DNA of 64,000 nt. Source: Gammaproteobacteria bacterium UBA4421. GTDB taxonomy: Bacteria > Pseudomonadota > Gammaproteobacteria > Pseudomonadales > Azotimanducaceae. Under the pieces are notes generated by a model. It was given only the letters and a program-made list of their open reading frames with translations, was not told the DNA's origin and searched no databases. The position numbers were made by a program, and so were the translations under genes. Positions 35,327 to 43,101 of the stretch are shown piece after piece; positions within the stretch are counted from its first letter, which is position 1; each line of letters starts with the position of its first letter. The DNA is taken from NCBI GenBank assembly GCA_002389675.1, contig DGQF01000019.1, positions 42,805 through 106,804 on the forward strand. Direction: 5' to 3'.

Positions 35327-37117
35327 TTAGCGCAGTTCCAACCCCTGCATATCACCCGCCGCCCGCCAGGCGGCCATTTTCCGGAAAAACGGATTAGGGC
35401 CCCGTCCGTAACTACTGTTACGGGCACTACGAGGATCTGGCTGACCTTCGTTATTGTAATAGCCCGGCGTGCAATCCTCCTGAAAGGCCGCGCCGATGCG
35501 CGCCAATGAAATAATCTCACGGACCCAGGCATCCTCAGCCTCTTGCGTGGGCTCTATTGATGTCATGCCACGCTCAACACACTGGTTGATGATATAACCA
35601 ATATGCTGGGCGGTCTCATCCATCGCCGTCGGAAAGTTCGTGGTAAAGCCTGCTTGGCCCGTGCTCATGATGAATAGGTTAGGGAAATTTCGACAATGCA
35701 ACCCGTGCAGGGTTTGCAGCCCATCCGCCCACTTTTCACTCAACCGCAGACCCTGCCGGCCAATCAAATCATAACCGGCCCGTCGGGTATAATCGGTTCC
35801 TACTTCGAACCCCGTTGCAAAAATAATGCAGTCGACATCATAGGTTTGACCATTAGCGACAACACCACTGTCTGTTATTTTTTCGACCCCTTTACCCTGC
35901 GTATCAATCAGCTGAACGTTCGGCCGGTTGTAGGTCTGAAGATAGTCATCATGAAAACAAGGTCGCTTACAAAACTGTCGGTAGTATGGCTTAAGGGCCT
36001 CTGCAACCTCTGGATCTTCAACCCATTGATCCACGCGATTGCGAATTTGCTCCATTTTTTGAAAATCGGCCAGCTCCATCAGTCGGGCAATTTCGCCGCG
36101 ATCTAGTCCTTTCCCGCGATAATTTGCCATCGAGATTAAGTTACGAATGATTTCAGTCCAACCATCCTTAACCAAATCCTCTTCGACAATACCGCCTGAG
36201 GTCAAGGTGTTGAAGTTATCCATTCTCTGTTTGTGCCAGCCCGGCGCTAAACTCGCTGCCCATTGAGGATCAGTCGGTCGATTATCTCGCACGTCAATAG
36301 AGGATGGAGTTCTTTGAAAAACGTAAAGCGCTTTGGCCGCCGCGCCGAGGTGGGGAATACATTGCACACCCGTAGCTCCGGTTCCGATAACGCCTACTTT
36401 TTTGTCCGTCAAGCGGTTGAGATCTCCCTCTGGCCCCCCGCCGGTATACTCATAGTCCCATCGGCTGGTGTGAAACGTATGGCCTTGGTAATCCTTTATG
36501 CCATCAATACCCGGCAGCTTCGGACGGTTCAAGGGTCCATTGGACATCACAATAAATCGGGCCCGCATCGCATCACCACGATTGGTGTGTACAATCCAGT
36601 GGCAGGTAAGTTCATCCCAAACGAGCTCAGTAACCTCTGTTTGAAAACAGGCATTCTCATACAGCCCGAATTTTCGCCCTATATTTTGACTATGCGCCAA
36701 TATTTCTGGGCCATGCGCATATTTTGCTTTGGGCATGTAGCCCAACTCTTCCAACAACGGCAGATAAATATACGACTCGGTATCACAAGCTGCGCCGGGG
36801 TAGCGGTTCCAGTACCAAGTGCCACCAAAATCGCCGCCTTTTTCAACAACGCGTATGCTTCCAACGCCGGCTTGCGATAATCTCGCGGCGGCGATTAATC
36901 CGCCAAATCCACCCCCGATAATAATGACTTGGGTGGTGTCGGTCAGCGGCTCGCGTTTTATTTCCTGCTCAATATGCGGGTCGTCGACGTAATTCGAAAA
37001 TTCACCGGACACTGACAAATATTGTTGGTTTCCATCTCTACGCAGGCGCTTGTCACGCTCAATACGATACTTTTTGCGCAGTGCGACCGGGTCAAATTCC
37101 AGCTTACTCTCTTGCAT
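35327..37117 (-). CDS. Flavin-containing Baeyer-Villiger-type monooxygenase
   Basis: A 596-residue two-dinucleotide-fold monooxygenase. IIGGGFGGL (near 65-73) binds FAD, and GVIGTGATG (near 240-248) binds NADPH. The BVMO fingerprint between them, YQGHTFHTSRWD, fits the consensus [FY]xGxxxHxxxW[DP]. Such enzymes insert oxygen next to a ketone, converting steroids, terpenoid ketones or cyclic ketones to esters or lactones. An extended N-terminus of about 60 residues is like that of cyclopentadecanone- or steroid-type BVMOs. ATG 37117 lies divergent from a PhyH gene. Substrate unknown. Confidence 0.93.
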   Translation of the reverse strand: MQESKLEFDPVALRKKYRIERDKRLRRDGNQQYLSVSGEFSNYVDDPHIEQEIKREPLTDTTQVIIIGGGFGGLIAAARLSQAGVGSIRVVEKGGDFGGTWYWNRYPGAACDTESYIYLPLLEELGYMPKAKYAHGPEILAHSQNIGRKFGLYENACFQTEVTELVWDELTCHWIVHTNRGDAMRARFIVMSNGPLNRPKLPGIDGIKDYQGHTFHTSRWDYEYTGGGPEGDLNRLTDKKVGVIGTGATGVQCIPHLGAAAKALYVFQRTPSSIDVRDNRPTDPQWAASLAPGWHKQRMDNFNTLTSGGIVEEDLVKDGWTEIIRNLISMANYRGKGLDRGEIARLMELADFQKMEQIRNRVDQWVEDPEVAEALKPYYRQFCKRPCFHDDYLQTYNRPNVQLIDTQGKGVEKITDSGVVANGQTYDVDCIIFATGFEVGTDYTRRAGYDLIGRQGLRLSEKWADGLQTLHGLHCRNFPNLFIMSTGQAGFTTNFPTAMDETAQHIGYIINQCVERGMTSIEPTQEAEDAWVREIISLARIGAAFQEDCTPGYYNNEGQPDPRSARNSSYGRGPNPFFRKMAAWRAAGDMQGLELR

Positions 37118-37294
37118 ATCCCTAAATTCAATCTTGATGAGCTGGCGAAAGTGTATATGAACTCATTTTCTTCGCCAATCGGTCCAAAAATTAAACTCAG
37201 GAAGGATCAGCCATCGTGCCCGTGACAAATTTGTCATCTATTCTCACCCCAAAAAGCCAGCTATTCTAAGAACCCATTATTTTGCTGAATATCA

Positions 37295-38101
37295 ATGGAC
37301 ATGATACGCCACCCCAAAAACAACCAGTTTCAATGGCGCACAGCCAATCCACCCTTCAGGCGCATTACCGCTGAACAATCTCAGCAATGGAATCAAGCGG
37401 GCTACTTCTTACTCCAAGACGTTTTCAGCGCAGCAGAATTGGATGCCGTAACAGCAGAAATAGACCCAATGGAGCAAAAGACCAACGCATTTCTGAAAAC
37501 GGTTGAAGATAAATATCAATATATTGCGCGCGCCGACGAGGTGACTTTTGCCTTGCATATGGTCGAAAAAAGCACCGTTGCCCGCGCTTTCGCCAAACAC
37601 CCCGTGTTTGCCGATCTCTGCCTCGATCTACTTGGCCCAGACTGCCGCCTTTACTGGGATCAGGCCGTCTACAAAAAAGCGTTCTGTCCGGAGGAGTTTC
37701 CTTGGCACCAAGACAACGGCTATACCTTTGTGACACCGCAAGACTATCTTACCTGTTGGGTGCCTCTGGTTGATGCCACCTTAAACAATGGATGCCCGTG
37801 GGTGGTACCCGGCGTGCATAGGCAAGGCACCCTATCCCACTGGAAAACGCCGTTAGGCTGGCAATGTATCCAGGATCATGACGCGGCGGTCCCCATCGAA
37901 GCGAAAGCCGGAGACGTGGTCGTGTTTTCTTCTTTGACCCCACACCGAACTGGGCCGAATACAACCTCCGAGGATCGAAAATCTTATATTTTACAATACG
38001 GGCATGACGGCGCTCAGGCTTGGGGGCAGGGCAACGAGGGCGTAACTCAAGACCACCCTGGCCGACAATTTATTGTGGTGCGAGGCGGCGACTACGCCTG
38101 A
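37295..38101 (+). CDS. Phytanoyl-CoA dioxygenase (PhyH) family protein, short form
   Basis: A 268-residue Fe(II)/2-oxoglutarate oxygenase, closest in pattern to the human PhyH core. The iron ligands appear as His138 and Asp140 (WHQDNG) and His217 (LTPHRTGPN). The oxoglutarate arginine is likely in HRTG. It would alpha-hydroxylate an acyl-CoA or related molecule. No good ribosome site precedes ATG 37295, and ATG 37301 is an alternative. It is divergent from the BVMO gene and converges on a kinase-like gene. This is the third PhyH member in the window. Confidence 0.87.
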   Translation: MDMIRHPKNNQFQWRTANPPFRRITAEQSQQWNQAGYFLLQDVFSAAELDAVTAEIDPMEQKTNAFLKTVEDKYQYIARADEVTFALHMVEKSTVARAFAKHPVFADLCLDLLGPDCRLYWDQAVYKKAFCPEEFPWHQDNGYTFVTPQDYLTCWVPLVDATLNNGCPWVVPGVHRQGTLSHWKTPLGWQCIQDHDAAVPIEAKAGDVVVFSSLTPHRTGPNTTSEDRKSYILQYGHDGAQAWGQGNEGVTQDHPGRQFIVVRGGDYA

Positions 38102-38121
38102 AGGACGCCACCTTCTTCAGG
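38097..38121. terminator. Possible bidirectional terminator hairpin between convergent genes
   Basis: CCTGAAG (38097-38103) is the exact complement of CTTCAGG (38115-38121) around an 11-base loop. It spans the PhyH stop codon and lies ahead of the convergent kinase gene. No T-tract follows, so termination is uncertain. Confidence 0.25.
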
Positions 38122-38150
38122 GGACAATTAGGTATCCACCACAATCCAGG

Positions 38151-39305
38151 CTATGAACTATTCGACGCAGAGAGGATGGACGTCAGATCAATCGAGCGTA
38201 CTCTGGCTTTCAACCGGTTCATCCAAGCCTGCATCATTTCTGCGCCACGGTCATTGGCAAGGTCAACATCTGTAGCACCCGATAAACCCGCGAGTATCAG
38301 CAAGAGCGCCCGCTGGTAATCGCGTTTGAAGACCGCATAGTCATAATCCGCAACACCCAGTGCGCTGTGGTAAGTCCGAAGCACTTGCTCCTCCTCTTCA
38401 TCCGAAGCTTCCGCCGGCAAGGCACTGCTGATGAAGTAGGCTACGTCATAAACCGCAGGACCTTTTCGCACCAACTGAAAGTCGATAAACGCACACGCCT
38501 CTCCGTTGAACACAACGTTGTCCACGCGCAAATCGCAGTGCAGGAGTGTCGCTGGCGTGTCTGCGACAAATGCACGCATTAACGCTTCACCGTGCTCGCG
38601 CATCCAGTTCAAATGGGGCACCACCTCCGGCCCCATCGCCTGAGCATAACGCTGCGCATGCTGCAAAAACATGCCATGCCTGATGCGTGCGTCAATATCC
38701 ATTTCCAATAACCAGAAATGATCATCAAGTTCAGTACTACCCCAGTACTGACGGTGCATCGGCGCGATACCGCGCAGAACTTGCTGGCAACGGGCAACAT
38801 CCAGTCCAGCTAACTGATCACCAGGCTGCATGTCGCCAAAAAATTCGATCAGAAGGACGTACCGTCGCTTCTTAGCCGCCGCGATGATCGTGCCCAAAGC
38901 GCTAATGACTTTATTCATGAAACCCGGCAATTTGTCCAGCGCTCGCAAGATTTCAGCCTGTTTTTCAGAGCCTTTGTCTCGATCGAATTCGCTGTAATAA
39001 ATACGCGGTATGCGCACGGGCAAGTGTTCACCAAAAGCGCGGAAAAACATGATTTCTCGCTCGTAAACCCCCAGCAACTCACCCATGACGCGGTTGGCTT
39101 TTTTCGGTAATTTGGCCACAACCCGGCTGGGAATGGCGGGATCTTCACTGACAATATCCAACAACAGGATATCCCCCATAAAACCTTGGCCATCCCCTAG
39201 CGGCGTCTGCGAAACCGCTATAATTTCCCCACCTAAAACGTCACTGAGCCATTCGCGGCTGACCGCTTCTGGTGTTTCCGGCAGAAAAATTTGGCGACTA
39301 GCCAT
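38151..39305 (-). CDS. APH-family phosphotransferase, partner of the overlapping HAD gene
   Basis: A 384-residue kinase-like protein. The catalytic loop is HCDLRVDN, with the metal Asp in AFIDFQLV and the ATP region at RVVAKLPKKAN. The start overlaps the stop of the upstream HAD gene by eight bases, so translation is probably coupled. Aminoglycoside-phosphotransferase-fold proteins paired with HAD and acyl-CoA dehydrogenase domains occur in ACAD10, which supports a 4-hydroxyacyl-CoA-type or other small-hydroxyl substrate; a drug-resistance role is not indicated. It ends facing the PhyH gene. Confidence 0.86.
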   Translation of the reverse strand: MASRQIFLPETPEAVSREWLSDVLGGEIIAVSQTPLGDGQGFMGDILLLDIVSEDPAIPSRVVAKLPKKANRVMGELLGVYEREIMFFRAFGEHLPVRIPRIYYSEFDRDKGSEKQAEILRALDKLPGFMNKVISALGTIIAAAKKRRYVLLIEFFGDMQPGDQLAGLDVARCQQVLRGIAPMHRQYWGSTELDDHFWLLEMDIDARIRHGMFLQHAQRYAQAMGPEVVPHLNWMREHGEALMRAFVADTPATLLHCDLRVDNVVFNGEACAFIDFQLVRKGPAVYDVAYFISSALPAEASDEEEEQVLRTYHSALGVADYDYAVFKRDYQRALLLILAGLSGATDVDLANDRGAEMMQAWMNRLKARVRSIDLTSILSASNSS

Positions 39306-40068
39306 TACAACGTTCCACGATATCCACCAACTCGGTCAACTCATGAATCACATAGGTTGGGTCCGCAGTCACCGTCAAGCCATGCGTCAGGGGAGTCTCT
39401 ATGCCCTCCTCAACAATATGTGCTGACCGCATGCCTATCGCTGCCGCGCCTGCCACATCATGCTGCAAAGAATCACCTACAAACAAAACCTGACTCACAT
39501 CTAATCCACTCTTTGCCAAAGCGCACTCAAAAATACCGGGATCAGGCTTGCAAGAGCGCGCCTCTTCAGAGCTAGTACAGTCATTGAGCAGATGACCTAA
39601 ATGGTGTTTACCCACAATGGGATAAAGGTAGTCGTCATCAATATTTGAGACAATCGATAAGTAAACCCCCCTATCTTTTAATTGCTGCAATGCAAAGCAA
39701 CACTCTTGCCGAATCGGCATATGGTCAAGCAAAGCATCTCGCTGGCGAATGTGGAATTGATCGAATAGTTTATCGTCTGCCGAATGCCCCAACTGCGCCA
39801 AAAAATAGCTCAGTGTCTCGCGGAACAAATCACGATGCAGAAAATAGGACTTGGCCCCAAATCGCTGACCAACATGACGATTGGCTGCACCCCAAAGTCG
39901 AGAAATTTCAGCCGGTTCGGCAGCTATACCCAGCCTTTCCAAAACCAGCCCAATGCCACTTCCCATACCCCGCGCCGCGGCTTTGTCCGCTCCTTGACGC
40001 TTGGCCGCCATGAACTTGTAGCTGAACAGCGTGCCCCCCAAATCAAAAAAAACACCTTTGATCTGCAT
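39298..40068 (-). CDS. HAD-superfamily hydrolase, DxGGT type
   Basis: A 256-residue HAD hydrolase. Motif I reads FFDLGGTLF: the nucleophile Asp is present but the second Asp of the usual DxDGT is Gly, as in ACAD10's HAD domain and other FDxGGxL proteins. Motif II is IVSNIDDD, the Lys of motif III is in CKPDPGIFE, and motif IV is LFVGDSLQHD. A phosphatase role is possible but the acid base is altered. The gene overlaps the kinase-like gene by eight bases. Start is ATG 40068. Confidence 0.87.
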   Translation of the reverse strand: MQIKGVFFDLGGTLFSYKFMAAKRQGADKAAARGMGSGIGLVLERLGIAAEPAEISRLWGAANRHVGQRFGAKSYFLHRDLFRETLSYFLAQLGHSADDKLFDQFHIRQRDALLDHMPIRQECCFALQQLKDRGVYLSIVSNIDDDYLYPIVGKHHLGHLLNDCTSSEEARSCKPDPGIFECALAKSGLDVSQVLFVGDSLQHDVAGAAAIGMRSAHIVEEGIETPLTHGLTVTADPTYVIHELTELVDIVERCNG

Positions 40069-40171
40069 GGCTTAGACTACCTTTAAGCGGCGAGATAAAG
40101 CGAAATTAGCCTTGCTTTGTCTCACTTGTTGCCTTGTTTGTTGATCCAATATTGCCTCCAGCTCAAAGATT

Positions 40172-40185
40172 TAATCTCGAGATTA
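40172..40185. promoter_or_regulatory. Perfect 14-base palindrome, possible operator
   Basis: TAATCTCGAGATTA is fully self-complementary. It lies in the 186-base gap between the DUF1643 gene and the HAD-APH pair, all on the minus strand, where an operator for the HAD-APH transcript could sit. No regulator gene is nearby. Confidence 0.3.
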
Positions 40186-40254
40186 GAACAAATGATCGCC
40201 AAACTATAGACCTAATCGCGCACGGATAATTAATTCTTACCATTCGCTCTGAGT

Positions 40255-40755
40255 TCAGCCGGGTCTATAATCGCGCGGCATTAGCGATGCTCGACAATAC
40301 AGCGGATGCTTAGGTTCACCGACTTTTGTCACCTCCAGTGCAAAAGGCCGCTCGATCAATGGCAACACCTGCCGCGCCCTATCCATAAAACGACCAGAAT
40401 TACCCCACGCACAAATGATCGCGTCAGCCGATTTGCAGGCGCGTTTCAAATAAACAGTGTTGCGCGGACCAACAGGATCTACAGCGCGCTTTAACGCTGC
40501 CGGATCTATCGCACGCAAAGCAAAGAGATTCACCAATATATAGCCACCGAAATCCCAAGCGCGCGAGAATCCCGCAATTCTGCGATTGGTAGGGTCGTCG
40601 TTTCGAGCATCCGCGCTACTGGGATTGAGCCCTACCCAGACCACCAACGGCCGGTCCTCATCCCAAACCCGCCGCAATTCATATCGATACAAGCCACATC
40701 GCGACACAACAGCGGACTTCTTAATCTCGCCAATATCGTTTGAGATTTTACCCAT
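40255..40755 (-). CDS. DUF1643 family protein
   Basis: A 166-residue protein of the DUF1643 family, recognised from VWVGLNPSSADARNDDPTNRR, then GGYILVNLFALRA, and a C-terminal ICAWGN. The family is widespread in bacteria and phages and has no assigned reaction. No signal peptide or membrane segment is present. It may follow the beta-lactamase-fold gene at 40773, 17 bases upstream on the same strand. A nucleotide-related role is only suspected. Confidence 0.85.
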   Translation of the reverse strand: MGKISNDIGEIKKSAVVSRCGLYRYELRRVWDEDRPLVVWVGLNPSSADARNDDPTNRRIAGFSRAWDFGGYILVNLFALRAIDPAALKRAVDPVGPRNTVYLKRACKSADAIICAWGNSGRFMDRARQVLPLIERPFALEVTKVGEPKHPLYCRASLMPRDYRPG

Positions 40756-40772
40756 TCACCAAAAACTTAAGA

Positions 40773-42014
40773 TCAATCGTCTATGGCTTGGTAAACCAGC
40801 GAGCGAAGTGCTCTCTCGGGCAGTTGCACCCCTGTCATATACTGAGCCATAAACAACCCAACTAACTCTTCGCTGGGGTCAACCCAATAGTAGGTTTTTG
40901 CCGCACCAGCCCACCCATATTCACCAACCGAGCCAGGACCGGCGCTCGCGGCCACATCCATCATCACTCTAGATCCCAGCCCGAACCCGTAGCCATGATT
41001 GTCTTGCCCCAGTAACTGCCAGGGCAGCAACGCACTGGGCAGATGGTTGGCGTGCATCAACTCTAGCGTTTTACGCCCAATCACCCGTGTGCCCCCTATC
41101 TGCCCGCCATTTAACAGCATCTGCGCAAAGTTCGCGTAGTCCCCCATTGTTGAGAACAATCCATGACCACCACGCGCAAACACATGCGGCGCATTTGTCG
41201 GATAGGTTTCTGAAACATCAATTCGCTCGTTGAACCCGCTCATCGCCGCTTCCACCAATTTGGACCCCGTATGGTCGCGACCGAAAAGATCTGGCAGTCC
41301 ATACATCGCAGAAAGTCGACTCAGTTGACCATCGGCAACACCGAAACCTGTATCAACCATACCCAGCGGGGTGAACAACCGCTCTTGCAGAAATTCTCCC
41401 AGCGACTGCCCCGAAAGCACTTCAATCAGACGGGCCGCCACGTCAATCCCCACACTATAATGCCAACGGCTACCGGGTTGGCTGGCCAGCGGAATTTCTG
41501 CAAGGGTATCAATAACCTGCGTCAAACTGAGCGTGGCATCATTCATAATGCGCGCTTCCCGATAACGCGCCCCAATGGGTGTATCTTCCATAAAGTCGTA
41601 GGTCAAACCGCTGGTATGCGCAAGCAGATCTCTGATCGTCATGGGCCTAACTTGCGACTCTAAAGAGCCGTCCTCACCGAGCACTTTAGTTGTCGCGAAA
41701 GCGGGCAAATACTTAGCTACCGGGTCTTCTAGTTGAAAATGCGCCTCTTCGTGCAACTGCATCAGGGCCGTTGCAACAATCGGCTTGGTCATTGAATAAA
41801 TCCGAAATATGGTATCGGGACAAACCTCTAAACCCGCCTCCGCATCACGGTATCCAAACTGTTCGCAGTGGACCGTTTCGCCTCTACGAATCACTAGGCT
41901 CGACATACCCCGAAGCTCACCGCTTTCCACAAAACGCCGCATATTTGAGCTGATTCGTTTAAGCCCCTGGGCATTCATACCGACACTTTCAGGTGAATCA
42001 ATCGCTTTGCTCAT
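40773..42014 (-). CDS. Beta-lactamase-fold serine hydrolase (family VIII esterase-like)
   Basis: A 413-residue class C beta-lactamase-fold protein with SxxK at Ser74-Lys77 (YSMTKP), the Tyr motif in WHYSVGIDV, and the third region GWAGAAKTYYW. Unlike its exported paralogue at 18145-19494 it has no signal peptide, so it should act in the cytoplasm. Family VIII enzymes hydrolyse esters of aliphatic or bulky acids, including terpenoid and drug-like esters. Given the BVMO at 35327, ester or lactone hydrolysis is an attractive but unproven role. It is probably co-transcribed with DUF1643. Confidence 0.9.
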   Translation of the reverse strand: MSKAIDSPESVGMNAQGLKRISSNMRRFVESGELRGMSSLVIRRGETVHCEQFGYRDAEAGLEVCPDTIFRIYSMTKPIVATALMQLHEEAHFQLEDPVAKYLPAFATTKVLGEDGSLESQVRPMTIRDLLAHTSGLTYDFMEDTPIGARYREARIMNDATLSLTQVIDTLAEIPLASQPGSRWHYSVGIDVAARLIEVLSGQSLGEFLQERLFTPLGMVDTGFGVADGQLSRLSAMYGLPDLFGRDHTGSKLVEAAMSGFNERIDVSETYPTNAPHVFARGGHGLFSTMGDYANFAQMLLNGGQIGGTRVIGRKTLELMHANHLPSALLPWQLLGQDNHGYGFGLGSRVMMDVAASAGPGSVGEYGWAGAAKTYYWVDPSEELVGLFMAQYMTGVQLPERALRSLVYQAIDD

Positions 42015-42146
42015 TTTTACTCCGAATCTATGGTTGTAAACATCACACCTTGCGATCCTCGCTCATGAACATGTCGAAACGCAAGCGTGGTCTGTCGATC
42101 TGGGGCCGCTTGCACCGCAGCGGAGCTGCCTCTAGGCTACTCCACC

Positions 42147-42521
42147 ATGAAACCTAGAAAAGACAAAACCGGCGGGTCAAACCTTGTATTTAGCACCGAC
42201 CCCAGGATTTGCCCGGGCTGCTTACGGGCACAACCTCAATGCATCTGTGATCGACGACACAATACGCTTGCCAGCGATGGAGACGGCATAGTCCGCCTCC
42301 ATCGCGAGACCAAGGGACGGAAAGGAAGGAGCATCACTTCGATTAGAGGCTTAACCTTGAACGAGCCCGAACTGCTGCAACTGGCAAAACAATTAAAAAC
42401 AGCTTGCGGGGTTGGCGGCAACGTAAAAGGGGGAATCGTAGAGCTGCAAACCGCAGACCGGGAAAAGGTCCGAGATCTGATCCAGCGTGCGGGTTTCAAG
42501 GTGAAAATCGCCGGCGGCTGA
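42147..42521 (+). CDS. SUI1/YciH-type translation initiation factor-like protein
   Basis: A 124-residue homologue of bacterial YciH and eukaryotic eIF1 (SUI1). The SUI1 fold spans about residues 45-122, with RETKGRKGRSITSIRGL, then LAKQLKTACGVGGNVKGG. An N-terminal CPGC...CIC pair may bind a metal. In E. coli, YciH affects the fidelity of start-codon selection. ATG 42147 is chosen over 42087 because the conserved N-terminus begins there. It is divergent from the serine hydrolase. Confidence 0.92.
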   Translation: MKPRKDKTGGSNLVFSTDPRICPGCLRAQPQCICDRRHNTLASDGDGIVRLHRETKGRKGRSITSIRGLTLNEPELLQLAKQLKTACGVGGNVKGGIVELQTADREKVRDLIQRAGFKVKIAGG

Positions 42522-42645
42522 GCCACGCAGTCGGCTTGCAAAGGCCTGTTCAGCACAGTGTCAGGACCGAGAAAGAGGACAACGAGGGTTGAGAAATATC
42601 GGCTCCTGCAATAATCTTTCGCCATTAAAAACATCAAGGGGTGCC

Positions 42646-43101
42646 ATGAAATCCTTAATACTAAGCTCAATCTTGCTCGTTGCATTGCCATTGTCTTTAG
42701 TGGCTGAAACACACCCTGCTGTGCAAGCTGCTCTTGAATACCAGCTTCCTGCCAACACCTGTGGCGAGCAGGTGATTGTGCTCATAAACGAGTCCACAGG
42801 GCCCGCTCAAGAGTCCGGCGCAACCAGTTTTTTTGAAGGCAGCAGCACCGCAAGCGTCAGCGACATTGATGGCTACGAGCGCAAACGGCTTGAACGCAAA
42901 GAGAAGCGGCGACTATTGTGTGTTACTGACTATAAAGAAACATTACTGGCCGCGTTCGAAGCGTTGAAAAACAGTGCCCAACACGGTATCAGTCGAGAAC
43001 AGGCTGACATCATCTTGAAAAATATGGCTTTGATTCAGTCGGTTTATATGACCCCCAACGGGCGTATCGAAGAAACCTCAAACACCCTTCCTGGAGGCTG
43101 A
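42646..43101 (+). CDS. Secreted protein of unknown function
   Basis: A 151-residue protein with a signal peptide (hydrophobic 3-18, cleavage after LVAET likely). Two Cys are visible (NTCGEQ and LLCVTD), which could form a disulfide. I do not recognise a family. ATG 42646 has AAGGGG five bases upstream; an open frame from 42589 is unsupported. Its stop codon overlaps the next start (TGATG), so it is probably translated with the alpha-galactosidase. Whether it is related to galactoside use is unknown. Confidence 0.7.
   Translation: MKSLILSSILLVALPLSLVAETHPAVQAALEYQLPANTCGEQVIVLINESTGPAQESGATSFFEGSSTASVSDIDGYERKRLERKEKRRLLCVTDYKETLLAAFEALKNSAQHGISREQADIILKNMALIQSVYMTPNGRIEETSNTLPGG

Noticed and set aside
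36263..36880. A long open frame on the plus strand (205 residues)
   Set aside because: It lies wholly inside the BVMO gene on the opposite strand; no family pattern and no ribosome site.
38151..39305. Aminoglycoside resistance gene
   Set aside because: The APH fold is present but the HAD overlap and the wider context point to small-molecule catabolism, and the same fold occurs three times.
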